Positions 44,201 through 52,675 of a DNA stretch of 64,000 nucleotides are shown piece after piece. The notes beneath the pieces were generated by a model. It was not told the origin of the DNA and searched no databases. It was given only the letters and a program-made list of their open reading frames with translations. Source of the DNA: Myroides sp. WP-1 (GTDB lineage: Bacteria; Bacteroidota; Bacteroidia; Flavobacteriales; Flavobacteriaceae); assembly GCF_014145635.1 (NCBI RefSeq), contig NZ_JACHTC010000002.1, forward strand, positions 1 through 64,000, written 5' to 3'. The stretch's first letter is position 1, and each line of letters begins with the position of its first letter. The translations under genes and the position numbers were made by a program.

Positions 44201-44403
44201 TCAATTTTTTTAGTTACGGTATTTTCAATTTCCGAAGGGGAAGCTCCTGGATATACTGTGGCAACAGTAATCACATTGACTTCAAACTTGGGAATTAATT
44301 CGTAACTCAGGTTTTTATAACTAAATATACCTCCGAGTAAAAGGGCTATAAAAAGCACAATGATGATGCTCGGACGCTTGATGGATATTTCGGCTATTTT
44401 CAT
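41242..44403 (-). CDS. RND multidrug efflux permease (AcrB/MdtB-like)
   Basis: This 1053-residue inner-membrane pump begins MKIAEISIKRPSIIIVLFIALLLGG, the usual first helix. It has the duplicated RND layout with two large periplasmic loops. The proton-relay segment of helix 4 reads VVGILVDDAIVVIENIHRHME, with the expected paired aspartates, which points to the hydrophobe/amphiphile exporter class rather than metal pumps. It is the last gene of a tetR-tolC-MFP-RND operon, 24 bases after the adaptor. Substrates cannot be read from the sequence. Confidence 0.92.
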   Translation of the reverse strand: MKIAEISIKRPSIIIVLFIALLLGGIFSYKNLSYELIPKFEVNVITVATVYPGASPSEIENTVTKKIEDAVASLENVKKVEALSFESLSTVMIYLTSEANVDLSLNDAQRKINAILKDLPKDVDPPSLQKYSLSDLPIMTLSVTSNLTEKELYDLLDKKIQPIFSRVAGVAKVELVGGEEREIQVLLDPKKIEAYGLSVPMVQQAVLSSNLDFPTGSVKSGDKQTLIRLAGKYKDIEEMRNLVIASQGGIDIRLSDIADVQDGVKEVEKIARLNQQSTILMQVIKQSDANAVTVSELTQQSIAEVEKNYADIQLNIKTANDSSQFTLEAANAVMFDLFLAIVLVAFVMLFFLHSFRNALIVMVAIPLSLVATFIGIYLLGYSLNLLSLLALSLVVGILVDDAIVVIENIHRHMEMGKNKVRASYDGAKEIGFTVTAITLVIVVVFLPIAMSSGLVPNIIKQFCVTVIIATMLSLLVSFTIVPWLFSRYGKIEVIQPTSFFGKILHGFEKGLTSFTHSISGLLVWALNSTKNTIIVLIIVALAFFGSLALPSLGYVGGEFFPKTDKGEFLVQLELDKDASVQQTNHMTQKAEAFLRTKPEVVDMITTVGQSSEGYGGSQATKYKSEIHVILTDKKERSESSFVYAAKLKKELAPLMVGVKVKTVPVGLIGAEEAPLALTVTGSNLDDAMEFAIQAKALLDQIPGTMETKLTTETGSPEINVQVDRDKMAALGLDMYTVGMTMQTAFNGNTDGKYRAGEYEYDINIRFQEYARTTIDDVKTINFKNNQGKDVKLEQFATVSYSSGPSILERRDKSPSVTIKSQTIGRSPGDIANEWLPKFDQLTLKPGVKYQWTGTMEDQEEGFGTLGIALLAAIILVYLVMVALYDSFSKPFIVIFSVPLSFIGALLALAIANISLNIFTILGIIMLIGLVCKNAILLVDFANHRVESGDSVHDALIAANHARLRPILMTTIAMVIGMVPIALASGAGAEMNNGLAVVIIGGLLSSLLLTLVIVPIIYSIFDKIGKRFGQKEKIDYQAEMESDYEPNRNFVDHH

Positions 44404-44427
44404 ATGTCAATCCCTTCCTTTAGGACG

Positions 44428-45489
44428 TTATTTAATAATAGTTACTGGGGCTTGGTCTGTTAGATTAATTTGTCCTGAGGTGATTACAATTTCACCTTCT
44501 TTTAATCCCTCGAGGATTTCGACAAAATCACCTAAATTTCTCCCTGATACGACTTGAGTAGCTACTGCTTTGTTGTCGATTACACGGTAAATTAAGTTCG
44601 AACTTACACTTCCAACAAAGGCATTGCGGGGAATAAGTAGGAGAGGTGTATCTTGATTTTTATCTGCATCAAAATAAGCCGAACCATACATTCCTGCTCT
44701 TAGCTTGTTGTCTTTGTTGTTTGTCAGTAATAAATCAACCGGATAATTTAAGGCAGCGTCTGCTTTAGGAGCGATAAAAGTTACGATTCCTTCGAATTGA
44801 TCGTTGGGAAATACACTGGCTTTTACTTCGATTTTATCTCCTTCTTTTAAATTGGCAACGTGACTTTCATCTACATTGACCCTTAATTTGAGCTGATTGA
44901 CATTGACAAGATCAAAAATAGGCGCGCCAGGAGCAACAAAACTTCCTTGTTCTACGTGTTTTTTATTGATAATACCATCGATCGGAGCCTTGATATGTGC
45001 ATCTCCTGCAGTAATTTGAGCAGATTTTAAATTCGCTTCTGCATTTTGTACCATTAATTTTACTTGATCTAGCTGTTGTTTGGTTACTCCACCAGTAGTA
45101 TAAGCGCTTTCAAAACGAGCTGCATCCGCTTTTGCTGTTGCATATGCAGCCTCTGCATTGCGTACTTGTACATGGATCTGATCGCTGTTAACTAGAGCTA
45201 AAACTTGACCTTTGCGCACTTGCGCTCCTTCGTCAACAAGTAGTTTTGCAACACGTCCAGGTGTCTCAGCCGCTAGCGTTACTTCTTGATACGGGACAAA
45301 ATTTCCGTTAGCTTTATAATTGGCATCAACAACTTGTACCGTCGCTTTTTCTACGCGAACCGTAATTGTTGCGTCTTGTTCTGCTACAATAGCAGTCTCC
45401 GCATCGTTGTTTGATTTATTGCGATTTAATATATAGACAGTCCCACCAATCAAGACGATAAGGACTAAGGCTGTAATTATTTTTTTCAT
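44428..45489 (-). CDS. RND efflux periplasmic adaptor (membrane fusion protein)
   Basis: This 353-residue protein has one N-terminal anchor (IITALVLIVLIGGTVYIL), a lipoyl-like half (AETPGRVAKLLVDEGAQVRKGQVLALV), a coiled hairpin (about 105-150), the second lipoyl half (AHIKAPIDGIINKKHVEQGSFVAPGAPIF) and a beta-barrel domain. It bridges the RND pump and TolC. It lies between the tolC-like and RND genes with 26- and 24-base gaps. Confidence 0.92.
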   Translation of the reverse strand: MKKIITALVLIVLIGGTVYILNRNKSNNDAETAIVAEQDATITVRVEKATVQVVDANYKANGNFVPYQEVTLAAETPGRVAKLLVDEGAQVRKGQVLALVNSDQIHVQVRNAEAAYATAKADAARFESAYTTGGVTKQQLDQVKLMVQNAEANLKSAQITAGDAHIKAPIDGIINKKHVEQGSFVAPGAPIFDLVNVNQLKLRVNVDESHVANLKEGDKIEVKASVFPNDQFEGIVTFIAPKADAALNYPVDLLLTNNKDNKLRAGMYGSAYFDADKNQDTPLLLIPRNAFVGSVSSNLIYRVIDNKAVATQVVSGRNLGDFVEILEGLKEGEIVITSGQINLTDQAPVTIIK

Positions 45490-45515
45490 GGTTGTTATTG
45501 AAATTAGATAGTGAA

Positions 45516-46838
45516 TTAGTCAAGTAACGTTTTTAGTTCTCCTTGTGATTTGACAATTTGAATCTCGGCCAGTTTAAAGTCTAGCAATGCCGTTGTATAG
45601 TTGTTTTCTGCTTCTGTATAAGCATTTTCGGCATTTAATAAATCGGTTAAAGTAGCTAAACCATGTTTGTAGTTGTTTTGCATATTGGTCAAGATACTTT
45701 TTGCTAGATCAACATTTTCCTTTTGAATATTGATGGTGATTAATGCGTTTTCGATTGATTTTTGCGCATTGACAAAATCCAAAGTAAGTGCCTGTTTTGT
45801 GTCTTCTAATTGCACGTCAATTTTTTGGATGTCCACTTTTGCTTGTTTAACCTTCGCTCTGGTTTCAAAACCATTAAAAATAGGTAGCTTTAATGAAATT
45901 CCCACCGCAGATGCACTGGTCCAAAATACACCATCACTCGGTTTGTTGCCCCAAGGAAACTTGTCTCCCATACCTTGATAACCAAAAGTTCCAAAGGCAG
46001 CCAACGAAGGATAGTAATCGGCTTGAATAGATTTCAATTTATAAGCCAATAATTCTTTTTGCTTTTCCAACAGGTGAACCTCCGTGCGGGTATCGATGTT
46101 GTTCTCAGTCAACACCGTGCTTTCATCAATGGTAAACGTATTTGCGGGCATTTGAATAGCAGTAGATAAATCCATCCCCATAAAGAATTTTAGCGCATTT
46201 TGTTGAAGTTCCACCGCATTGATCACTTGTTGCTTGTTCGCTTTTAGATTGCTTAAACTAACTTTTGTTCGATCTAAATCAATCTGAGTCGCTAAACCAT
46301 TGCGATGTAAATCTTCAATAATATTTTTGATATGTGTCGTGCTGTTGATGGTAGTCTCTAGCGTTTGTAGCATCGCTTGTGATTGAAATACTTGATAGTA
46401 GGTCGACGCTACCTTTTCAATGATTTGCTCATCCGTCAGTTCTTTGTTAATAATGTAAAACTCTTTTGCCGAACGCGCCGCTTTCAAGCCCATAAAAACG
46501 GCTTGATTGAATAATATTTGCGAAGCAGTAGCCGTGATTTGCGAGTTCCACTTTAAGTTGAACGGAATCATTTGAGTTTGTCCGCCCATGGTTAAAGGCA
46601 TCTCCTGAATCTTGACGTTGTTGGCAAGGTTAGCCTCTACATTGAGATGAGGTAAAGCATTTGATTTTACTTCTTGAATCTGGTAGTCGCTATTTTCAAT
46701 ATCCAAGTTCGCTTGTCTGGCTTCAGCTTTGTGAAGTAAAGCATAATGCAAAGCGTCCTTTAGCGTTAAAACAGGAGCTTGTGCCCATAGGCTACAAGAG
46801 AGAAATAGACAGCATAAGGTTGTTAAGGTTTTATTCAT
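45516..46838 (-). CDS. TolC-family outer-membrane efflux protein
   Basis: This 440-residue protein has a signal peptide (MNKTLTTLCCLFLSCSLWAQ) and two repeats of the long helical hairpin plus beta strands typical of outer-membrane efflux proteins, ending LTDLLNAENAYTEAENNYTTALLDFKLAEIQIVKSQGELKTLL. It forms the outer channel of the tripartite pump. Its start overlaps the tetR stop by eight bases, so the regulator and pump are coupled. Confidence 0.92.
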   Translation of the reverse strand: MNKTLTTLCCLFLSCSLWAQAPVLTLKDALHYALLHKAEARQANLDIENSDYQIQEVKSNALPHLNVEANLANNVKIQEMPLTMGGQTQMIPFNLKWNSQITATASQILFNQAVFMGLKAARSAKEFYIINKELTDEQIIEKVASTYYQVFQSQAMLQTLETTINSTTHIKNIIEDLHRNGLATQIDLDRTKVSLSNLKANKQQVINAVELQQNALKFFMGMDLSTAIQMPANTFTIDESTVLTENNIDTRTEVHLLEKQKELLAYKLKSIQADYYPSLAAFGTFGYQGMGDKFPWGNKPSDGVFWTSASAVGISLKLPIFNGFETRAKVKQAKVDIQKIDVQLEDTKQALTLDFVNAQKSIENALITINIQKENVDLAKSILTNMQNNYKHGLATLTDLLNAENAYTEAENNYTTALLDFKLAEIQIVKSQGELKTLLD

Positions 46839-47439
46839 TTTTAATGCTTTCTTTGAGTTCTAAGTATTGTTTGAGTCCTTTTTCTGTGGTGATACTTCTA
46901 ATGTGATGATCCAGGTGTAAGGCGTGTAATTGCATATGTGTGTATTCTTCCGGTTCGAAGTAGTCGTGATCGTCAATGAGTACAACAGAAGCAATGTGAA
47001 GACGCGCTGTAAATTCAATATCTAAATTTGAACGATAAACCCCTTCTCTAACTCCCTTTTCCAAGTTGCGCTCAATAATACCAACATATTTTTTCTTGTG
47101 AAAAATCTTTTGCTTTTGAGCAATTTTAGGATAGTATTTGTTTAATTGATACAAACAAACGGATGTTTCTACAGCAAATACTTCGTTCATGTTATTGTGC
47201 GCAGCAATGATTTCGGCTACAGCAGGTCTGTTTTGTGCAATAACGGATTCGAGTGATTTTAAAAACTTTTCGTTGATGTAAACTAAACTCTTTTCAATGA
47301 GTTCGGGTTTGGAAGCATAGTGTTGATAAATGGTTTTTTTAGAAATAGATAGCTCTGCTGCTATATCATCCATTGTGATGCTTTTAAACCCTTGGGATAA
47401 AAACAAATGTGTTGCTTTTTCAAGTATTGTGGTTTCCAT
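46831..47439 (-). CDS. TetR-family regulator of the efflux operon
   Basis: This 202-residue protein has an N-terminal TetR helix-turn-helix (ILEKATHLFLSQGFKSITMDDIAAELSISKKTIYQHYASKPELI, about 4-48) and a helical ligand-binding half. It is the first gene of the operon and overlaps the tolC-like gene. A palindrome GGAAACT-N13-AGTTTCC lies upstream beside a CAAATATA promoter box, fitting autorepression relieved by a pump substrate. Confidence 0.93.
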   Translation of the reverse strand: METTILEKATHLFLSQGFKSITMDDIAAELSISKKTIYQHYASKPELIEKSLVYINEKFLKSLESVIAQNRPAVAEIIAAHNNMNEVFAVETSVCLYQLNKYYPKIAQKQKIFHKKKYVGIIERNLEKGVREGVYRSNLDIEFTARLHIASVVLIDDHDYFEPEEYTHMQLHALHLDHHIRSITTEKGLKQYLELKESIKNE

Positions 47440-47458
47440 GAATCTGATTTTTGATGAG

Positions 47459-47497
47459 CAAATATAATTCGGAAACTTTATTCGTTTTATAGTTTCC
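47459..47497 (-). promoter_or_regulatory. Promoter and putative TetR operator of the efflux operon
   Basis: On the minus strand TATATTTG (47466-47459) is a -7 box 20 bases before tetR. Just upstream, GGAAACT (47471-47477) and AGTTTCC (47491-47497) are exact inverted repeats separated by 13 bases, lying where the -33 region should be. A further GGAAGTTTCC occurs at about 47525-47534. This is the expected site for TetR self-repression. The rest of 47535-47730 shows nothing clear. Confidence 0.6.
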
Positions 47498-47756
47498 TTA
47501 GAATTATGAAAACTTTAACTTGCTTGGAAGTTTCCATGGTAAAAGACGTGATGAAAAAGGAGATGTAAAGCTTGAAAGGATTGAGATTGGAATTTATCAA
47601 AAGGATAAAAACAGTAGGTTGAACTATGATTTTGTTGGAAATTTGGTGGATAACTGATCTATTTTTAAGATATTTGCGGCTGTTAAGTGGCGAGCGTACG
47701 GAGAGAAACTGAAAGTCTTTAAAAAACGCGTATTTTTGCCTAAATTTTTTTTGAAC

Positions 47757-48734
47757 ATGCAATCAATAGCAAAATATAAAGAACAGATAGCTTCATATCT
47801 TAGTTCAATACAATTAGATGGACAACCGATCGAACTTTATGAACCTATTTCGTATATTCTTTCTTTAGGTGGAAAACAGATCAGACCTGTTTTAACACTA
47901 ATGGCAGCGGATGTTTTTAATGAAGATCCTACAAAAGCGATACAAGCTGCTACCGCTATCGAATTGTTTCATAATTTTTCTTTGATGCATGATGATATTA
48001 TGGACGATGCATCACTTCGAAGAGGACACCAAACAGTACATGAAAAATGGGATGTGAATACGGCTATTCTGTCAGGGGATGCGATGTTGATTTTAGCGTA
48101 TCAATATTTTGAGCATTATGAACCAACTGTTTTTAGAGACTTGGCGAAGTTGTTTAGTAAAACAGCAATTCAAGTTTGTGAAGGACAGCAGTACGATATT
48201 TGTTTTGAAGGTCGTTCGGATGTGAAAATCGAACAGTACATCAAAATGATTGAGTATAAAACAGCTGTTTTAGTGGCAGCAGCGCTTAAAATGGGAGCGA
48301 TCGTAGCGAAAACAACGGAGGAGAATGGGAATCAGATTTACAATTTTGGATTGAATTTAGGAATTGCCTTTCAATTGTTAGATGACCATTTGGATGCCTT
48401 TGGAGACGAAGCAACATTTGGTAAGCGCATTGGAGGAGATATTCTTGAAAATAAAAAGACTTTTTTATATCTAAAAGCATTGGAAAATGCTAATCCTAAG
48501 CAAAGAGAAGCATTGGAAGGTTTTTATGCTTCAGTAACCTGTGCGGATGAAGAACAGAAAATTTCAAGCGTGAAACAATTATTTGTTGAAACGGGTTCAC
48601 AAGAAGCTTCTCTCAAGTTGATTGAACAATATACAGAAGAAGCTTTACATATTTTAGCTGACTTAGCTATTGAAGAAGATAAAAAAGAGCTTCTGCGTGT
48701 TTTTAGTAAGGAATTAATGAACAGACAAATGTAG
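47757..48734 (+). CDS. Trans-isoprenyl (polyprenyl) diphosphate synthase
   Basis: The frame opens at a TTG at 47736, but that TTG is the end of a TATTTTTG promoter-like box (47731-47738); ATG at 47757 (MQSIAKYKEQI) is preferred, giving 325 residues. The two aspartate-rich motifs are DDIMD (first, preceding DASLRRG) and DDHLD (second), with GGKQIRP early on. The enzyme elongates allylic diphosphates with IPP; product length (octaprenyl or other) is not decidable by eye. A short unknown gene follows after seven bases. Confidence 0.9.
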   Translation: MQSIAKYKEQIASYLSSIQLDGQPIELYEPISYILSLGGKQIRPVLTLMAADVFNEDPTKAIQAATAIELFHNFSLMHDDIMDDASLRRGHQTVHEKWDVNTAILSGDAMLILAYQYFEHYEPTVFRDLAKLFSKTAIQVCEGQQYDICFEGRSDVKIEQYIKMIEYKTAVLVAAALKMGAIVAKTTEENGNQIYNFGLNLGIAFQLLDDHLDAFGDEATFGKRIGGDILENKKTFLYLKALENANPKQREALEGFYASVTCADEEQKISSVKQLFVETGSQEASLKLIEQYTEEALHILADLAIEEDKKELLRVFSKELMNRQM

Positions 48735-48741
48735 TAGTAAA

Positions 48742-49092
48742 ATGGAAGTAGCAGTAACTTATCTCGAGAATCAATTAAAAGAGCAGGATTTGTTTGAACA
48801 ATTAGTCCAACAAATAGAGCGTGACTTTCGAATGAGCGTAGATGAGGATCTGACATTTCCCGCTTCAACACCTCTTGAACTCGTACAGCAAATTCAAGGC
48901 GTATTGGAAAGCATTGCTTCTCGTACACCAGCGAAGTTGTCGATGTTGCTTTATCGCATCGATGTAGCAGAAAAAGATATTCGAGCGTTAGAAGAAGGAG
49001 ATGTATTTAATTACTTTCAACAATTGACTTACCTGATTGTGAAACGAGAATTTCAAAAGGTTTACTTCCGAACAAACTTGTCAAAAGAATAG
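48742..49092 (+). CDS. Conserved-looking hypothetical protein
   Basis: I do not recognise this 116-residue helical protein. Residues 1-40 are acidic, followed by LELVQQIQGVLESIASRTPAKLSMLLYRIDVAEKDIRAL and a helix ending in VKREFQKVYFR. It starts seven bases after the polyprenyl synthase stop, so it is cotranscribed. A strong terminator follows. Confidence 0.75.
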   Translation: MEVAVTYLENQLKEQDLFEQLVQQIERDFRMSVDEDLTFPASTPLELVQQIQGVLESIASRTPAKLSMLLYRIDVAEKDIRALEEGDVFNYFQQLTYLIVKREFQKVYFRTNLSKE

Positions 49093-49104
49093 TGAAATAT
49101 CAAT

Positions 49105-49141
49105 AAAAAAAGAGCCGATTTGTATAATCGGCTCTTTTTTT
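49105..49141. terminator. Bidirectional terminator
   Basis: AGAGCCGATT and AATCGGCTCT form a perfect stem around TGTAT, extended by A6 and T6 runs. It serves the hypothetical gene and the convergent beta-barrel gene. Confidence 0.92.
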
Positions 49142-49160
49142 GTATCTTATAAAGGTGTTT

Positions 49161-49739
49161 TTAGAAATAGATGCGGATAAAAGGCATCAGTGCGCTGCCG
49201 TATACCATGTCTTTTTCTTTGTACAACACATTGTATCGAACTCCTACTGTAGCAGGTCCGCTACTGTAACCAGCACCTAAGAATAAAGCTGTATTCCAAA
49301 AGTTAGCATCTAACTTGTGTAAATCTTGTTTATAAGTATAGGTATTGTTTACACGCAATTGCTCTAGTTCGGCAGATAATTGCAATTGGGGAATAGGATT
49401 GGCTAGAGCAATTAAGCTTCCTCCGTAAATCCAAGATTGATACTCCTTTACATTACTGTAGTAAAAAGAGCGGTCTTTGCTATTGATATAGCTTCCTTGT
49501 AATCCTACACCCACACTGAAATAAGGGTTTACCTGATACAAGGCACTTGGTGCTAACATCACATCTGTATAGCCGCTACCGAAGCCCAAACCAAAGCCTC
49601 CTCCAAATCTCCATTTTTTGACAGAATCGTAATTTTCGGAGTTATTTCGGTTTTGTTGTGCAAAAAGTGAAAAATTGGACAATAAAAAAAATGAAAAAAT
49701 GAATAAAATACTCATTTTTTTGACATAAAATCTTCTCAT
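49161..49739 (-). CDS. Small outer-membrane beta-barrel protein beside sucA
   Basis: This 192-residue protein has a signal peptide (SILFIFSFFLLSNFSLFAQ) and alternating aromatic strands ending in FIRIYF, the usual C-terminal pattern of an eight-stranded outer-membrane barrel. Homologs beside flavobacterial sucA are sometimes named alpha-ketoglutarate decarboxylase, apparently by transfer from the neighbour; nothing here supports an enzyme. It is divergent from sucA, 117 bases away. Confidence 0.8.
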   Translation of the reverse strand: MRRFYVKKMSILFIFSFFLLSNFSLFAQQNRNNSENYDSVKKWRFGGGFGLGFGSGYTDVMLAPSALYQVNPYFSVGVGLQGSYINSKDRSFYYSNVKEYQSWIYGGSLIALANPIPQLQLSAELEQLRVNNTYTYKQDLHKLDANFWNTALFLGAGYSSGPATVGVRYNVLYKEKDMVYGSALMPFIRIYF

Positions 49740-49755
49740 AGTTGTTTTATGAAAT

Positions 49756-49815
49756 TGTTGTGAGATAAAAATAAGAAAAAGTTTATACTTTTGTAATCAA
49801 AGAGTTGTATTTTTG
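49756..49815 (+). promoter_or_regulatory. Promoter region of sucA
   Basis: TACTTTTG (49786-49793) lies 24 bases after TTG (49759-49761), and a second box TATTTTTG is at 49808-49815. Both fit TAnnTTTG and lie upstream of the sucA start at 49856. Which is used cannot be told. Confidence 0.5.
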
Positions 49816-49855
49816 TATATATAATATTTAATCAATAGGTCTTTAGACGAAAATT

Positions 49856-52627
49856 ATGGATAGATTTTCCTTTTTAAACGCGGCACACACTGCATTTTTT
49901 GCAGATTTGTATGATCAATATTTAGAAAATCCAGATAGCGTAGAACCAAGTTGGAGAGCCTTCTTTCAAGGGTTCGATTTTGCAAATGAATTTAATGATG
50001 GCACAGTAGAAAAAGTAACTTACGTTTCATCACCAACAAGCGGTTCAAATACAGGTAGTTCTGTAGATACAAGCCAAATTACTAAGGAATTGGCTGTATT
50101 GAAATTAATCGATGGCTACAGGACTTACGGACACCTATTGACTAAAACAAACCCGCTTAGAGAAAGAAGAGTTGTTCACCCAGATTTAAGTTTAGAGAAA
50201 TTCGGTTTATCAGCTGCTGATTTAAATACAACATTTGATGCAGCGAAAGCGATTCAATTACCGGCTTCTACTTTAGCACAAATTATTGCACAATTAGAGA
50301 AAATCTACTGCGCAACTTTAGGTATTGAATTCAAATATATCACAGACGAAAAAGAAGTGAATTGGATCCAAGATCACTTCGAAATCCCAGAAGCAAAGTT
50401 TAATTCAGAAGAGAAAAAAGAAATCCTACACAAATTAATTGAAGCGGTTTCTTTTGAAAACTTCTTGAATACAAAATATGTAGGACAAAAACGCTTCTCT
50501 TTAGAAGGGTTGGAGGCTGCTATTCCAGCAATGGACTTTTTAATTGAATCTGCTGCTGCTAAAGGAGTAGAGGAGATCGTGGTTGGTATGGCACACCGTG
50601 GTCGTTTGAACGTTTTAGCAAACGTATTTAAAAAACCAACACAAGAAATCTTTTCAGAATTTGACGGAAAAGACTATGATGCTGTAGAGGGATATGACGG
50701 AGACGTAAAATATCACTTGGGATTAAGCTCAACACGTAAAACACGCTCAGGTAAAGATATCCATGTAAACCTAACACCAAACCCTTCTCACTTAGAGACT
50801 GTTGGTGCGGTTATCGAAGGGATCGCAAGAGCAAAACAAGATACAGTTTACACCAACCAACCTTCTAAAGTATTGCCTATCGCTTTACACGGAGATGCAG
50901 CTATTTCAGGACAAGGAATTGTGTATGAAATTGTGCAAATGGCTCAGTTAAGAGGGTATAAAACAGAAGGTACAATCCACGTGGTATTAAACAACCAAGT
51001 TGGATTTACAACAAACTTCACAGACGGACGTTCTTCTACCTATTCAACAGATATTGCTAAAGTTACAGCTTCACCTGTGTTACACGTTAATGCAGATGAT
51101 ACTGAAGCAGCAGTACGCGCGTTCTTATTCGCTTTAGAGTACCGCATGACTTTTGGTAGAGATGTTTTTATCGATTTAGTAGGATACCGTAAATATGGAC
51201 ACAATGAAGGGGATGAACCAAAATTCACGCAACCTTTATTATATAAGTTAATCTCTAAACACCCGAACGCTAGAAATATCTATAACGCTAGATTGTTAGA
51301 GGATAAAATTGTTGATGAAAGTTTTGTGAAAGACTTAGAACAGCAATATAAAGATGTATTAGAACAAGATCTGCAAATTTCTCGTGAGAATGAATTTGCT
51401 AAGATCAGAACGTTCATGCAAGAAAACTGGAAAGAATTCAAAATTGTAGACGAAAAAGCAATGGTTGTTGATTATGATACCAAAGTATCTAAACAATTAT
51501 TGACAGATATCGCTGAAGTAATCACGGAACTTCCAGAAGATAAAAAATTCATCAGCAAAGTAAAACGCCTTATCGGAGACCGCAAAGCGATGTTCTTTGA
51601 AAATGATAAGTTAGACTGGGCAATGGGTGAATTATTGGCTTACGGATCATTAATTTCTCAAGGATATGATGTGCGTATGTCAGGACAGGATGTTGAACGT
51701 GGTACGTTCTCTCACCGTCATGCTGTAGTAAAAACAGAAGATACGGAAGAGTCAATCATCTTGTTGAACCACTTGAAAGATCAAAAAGGACAAATGAGAA
51801 TTTACAACTCTTTATTGTCTGAGTATGCTGTTTTGGGATTTGAGTATGGATATGCGTTGACAAACCCTAATACATTGACGATTTGGGAAGCTCAATTTGG
51901 AGATTTCTCCAATGGAGCACAAATCATGTTAGATCAATACATTTCTGCAGCAGAAGATAAATGGAGTAGCCAAAATGGTTTGGTTATGTTGTTGCCTCAC
52001 GGATATGAAAACCAAGGAGCGGAACACTCTTCAGCACGTTTAGAGCGTTACTTACAATTATGTGCAGAACACAATATGTTTGTTGCAAACTGTACAACTC
52101 CAGCAAACTTCTTCCACTTGATGCGTAGACAAATGGTAACTGACTTCAGAAAACCATTAATCGTGATGTCACCGAAGAGCTTGTTGAGACATCCATTAGC
52201 TACCTCTTCAATTAGTGAATTCACTGATGGTAAATTCCAATATGTAATTGACGATGCAGCGGTAGATAAAGCAAAAGTGAAATCATTAGTTTTCTGTTCT
52301 GGTAAATTCTACTATGATTTAGTAGCGAAAAGAGAAGAATTAGGAAGAGAGGATATCGCATTTGTGCGTTTAGAACAATTATTCCCATTGCCAATTGAGC
52401 AGATCAAAGCGGTAATCGCTTCTTATCCAAATGCGGATGATTTTGTTTGGGCACAAGAGGAACCGAAAAACATGGGAGCTTATGGCTATATGTTGATGAA
52501 CTTCGAAGAAAAACCATTGCGTTATGCTGGTAATAAAGCGTATAGTGCGCCAGCTTCTGGAAGTTCAACACGTTCTAAAAAGCGTTTTGCATATGCAATT
52601 GAAAAAGTTTTTAATAAGAACTTATAA
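49856..52627 (+). CDS. sucA: 2-oxoglutarate dehydrogenase E1 component
   Basis: This 923-residue thiamine diphosphate enzyme decarboxylates 2-oxoglutarate in the TCA cycle and passes the succinyl group to E2. It has the N-terminal E2-binding segment (FLNAAHTAFFADLYDQYLENPDSVEPSWRAFF), HRGRLNVLANV, the HGDAAISGQGIVYE thiamine-site region, GHNEGDEP and the C-terminal QEEPKNMGAY. Length matches the family. sucB follows 48 bases later. Confidence 0.97.
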   Translation: MDRFSFLNAAHTAFFADLYDQYLENPDSVEPSWRAFFQGFDFANEFNDGTVEKVTYVSSPTSGSNTGSSVDTSQITKELAVLKLIDGYRTYGHLLTKTNPLRERRVVHPDLSLEKFGLSAADLNTTFDAAKAIQLPASTLAQIIAQLEKIYCATLGIEFKYITDEKEVNWIQDHFEIPEAKFNSEEKKEILHKLIEAVSFENFLNTKYVGQKRFSLEGLEAAIPAMDFLIESAAAKGVEEIVVGMAHRGRLNVLANVFKKPTQEIFSEFDGKDYDAVEGYDGDVKYHLGLSSTRKTRSGKDIHVNLTPNPSHLETVGAVIEGIARAKQDTVYTNQPSKVLPIALHGDAAISGQGIVYEIVQMAQLRGYKTEGTIHVVLNNQVGFTTNFTDGRSSTYSTDIAKVTASPVLHVNADDTEAAVRAFLFALEYRMTFGRDVFIDLVGYRKYGHNEGDEPKFTQPLLYKLISKHPNARNIYNARLLEDKIVDESFVKDLEQQYKDVLEQDLQISRENEFAKIRTFMQENWKEFKIVDEKAMVVDYDTKVSKQLLTDIAEVITELPEDKKFISKVKRLIGDRKAMFFENDKLDWAMGELLAYGSLISQGYDVRMSGQDVERGTFSHRHAVVKTEDTEESIILLNHLKDQKGQMRIYNSLLSEYAVLGFEYGYALTNPNTLTIWEAQFGDFSNGAQIMLDQYISAAEDKWSSQNGLVMLLPHGYENQGAEHSSARLERYLQLCAEHNMFVANCTTPANFFHLMRRQMVTDFRKPLIVMSPKSLLRHPLATSSISEFTDGKFQYVIDDAAVDKAKVKSLVFCSGKFYYDLVAKREELGREDIAFVRLEQLFPLPIEQIKAVIASYPNADDFVWAQEEPKNMGAYGYMLMNFEEKPLRYAGNKAYSAPASGSSTRSKKRFAYAIEKVFNKNL

Positions 52628-52675
52628 TAAAAAAAGAGTATTTTTACATAACAATATTTAATTAAAGAATATACG

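Noticed and set aside
49161..49739. Alpha-ketoglutarate decarboxylase
   Set aside because: The protein is a small signal-peptide-bearing barrel without thiamine or metal motifs; that name comes from the neighbouring sucA.
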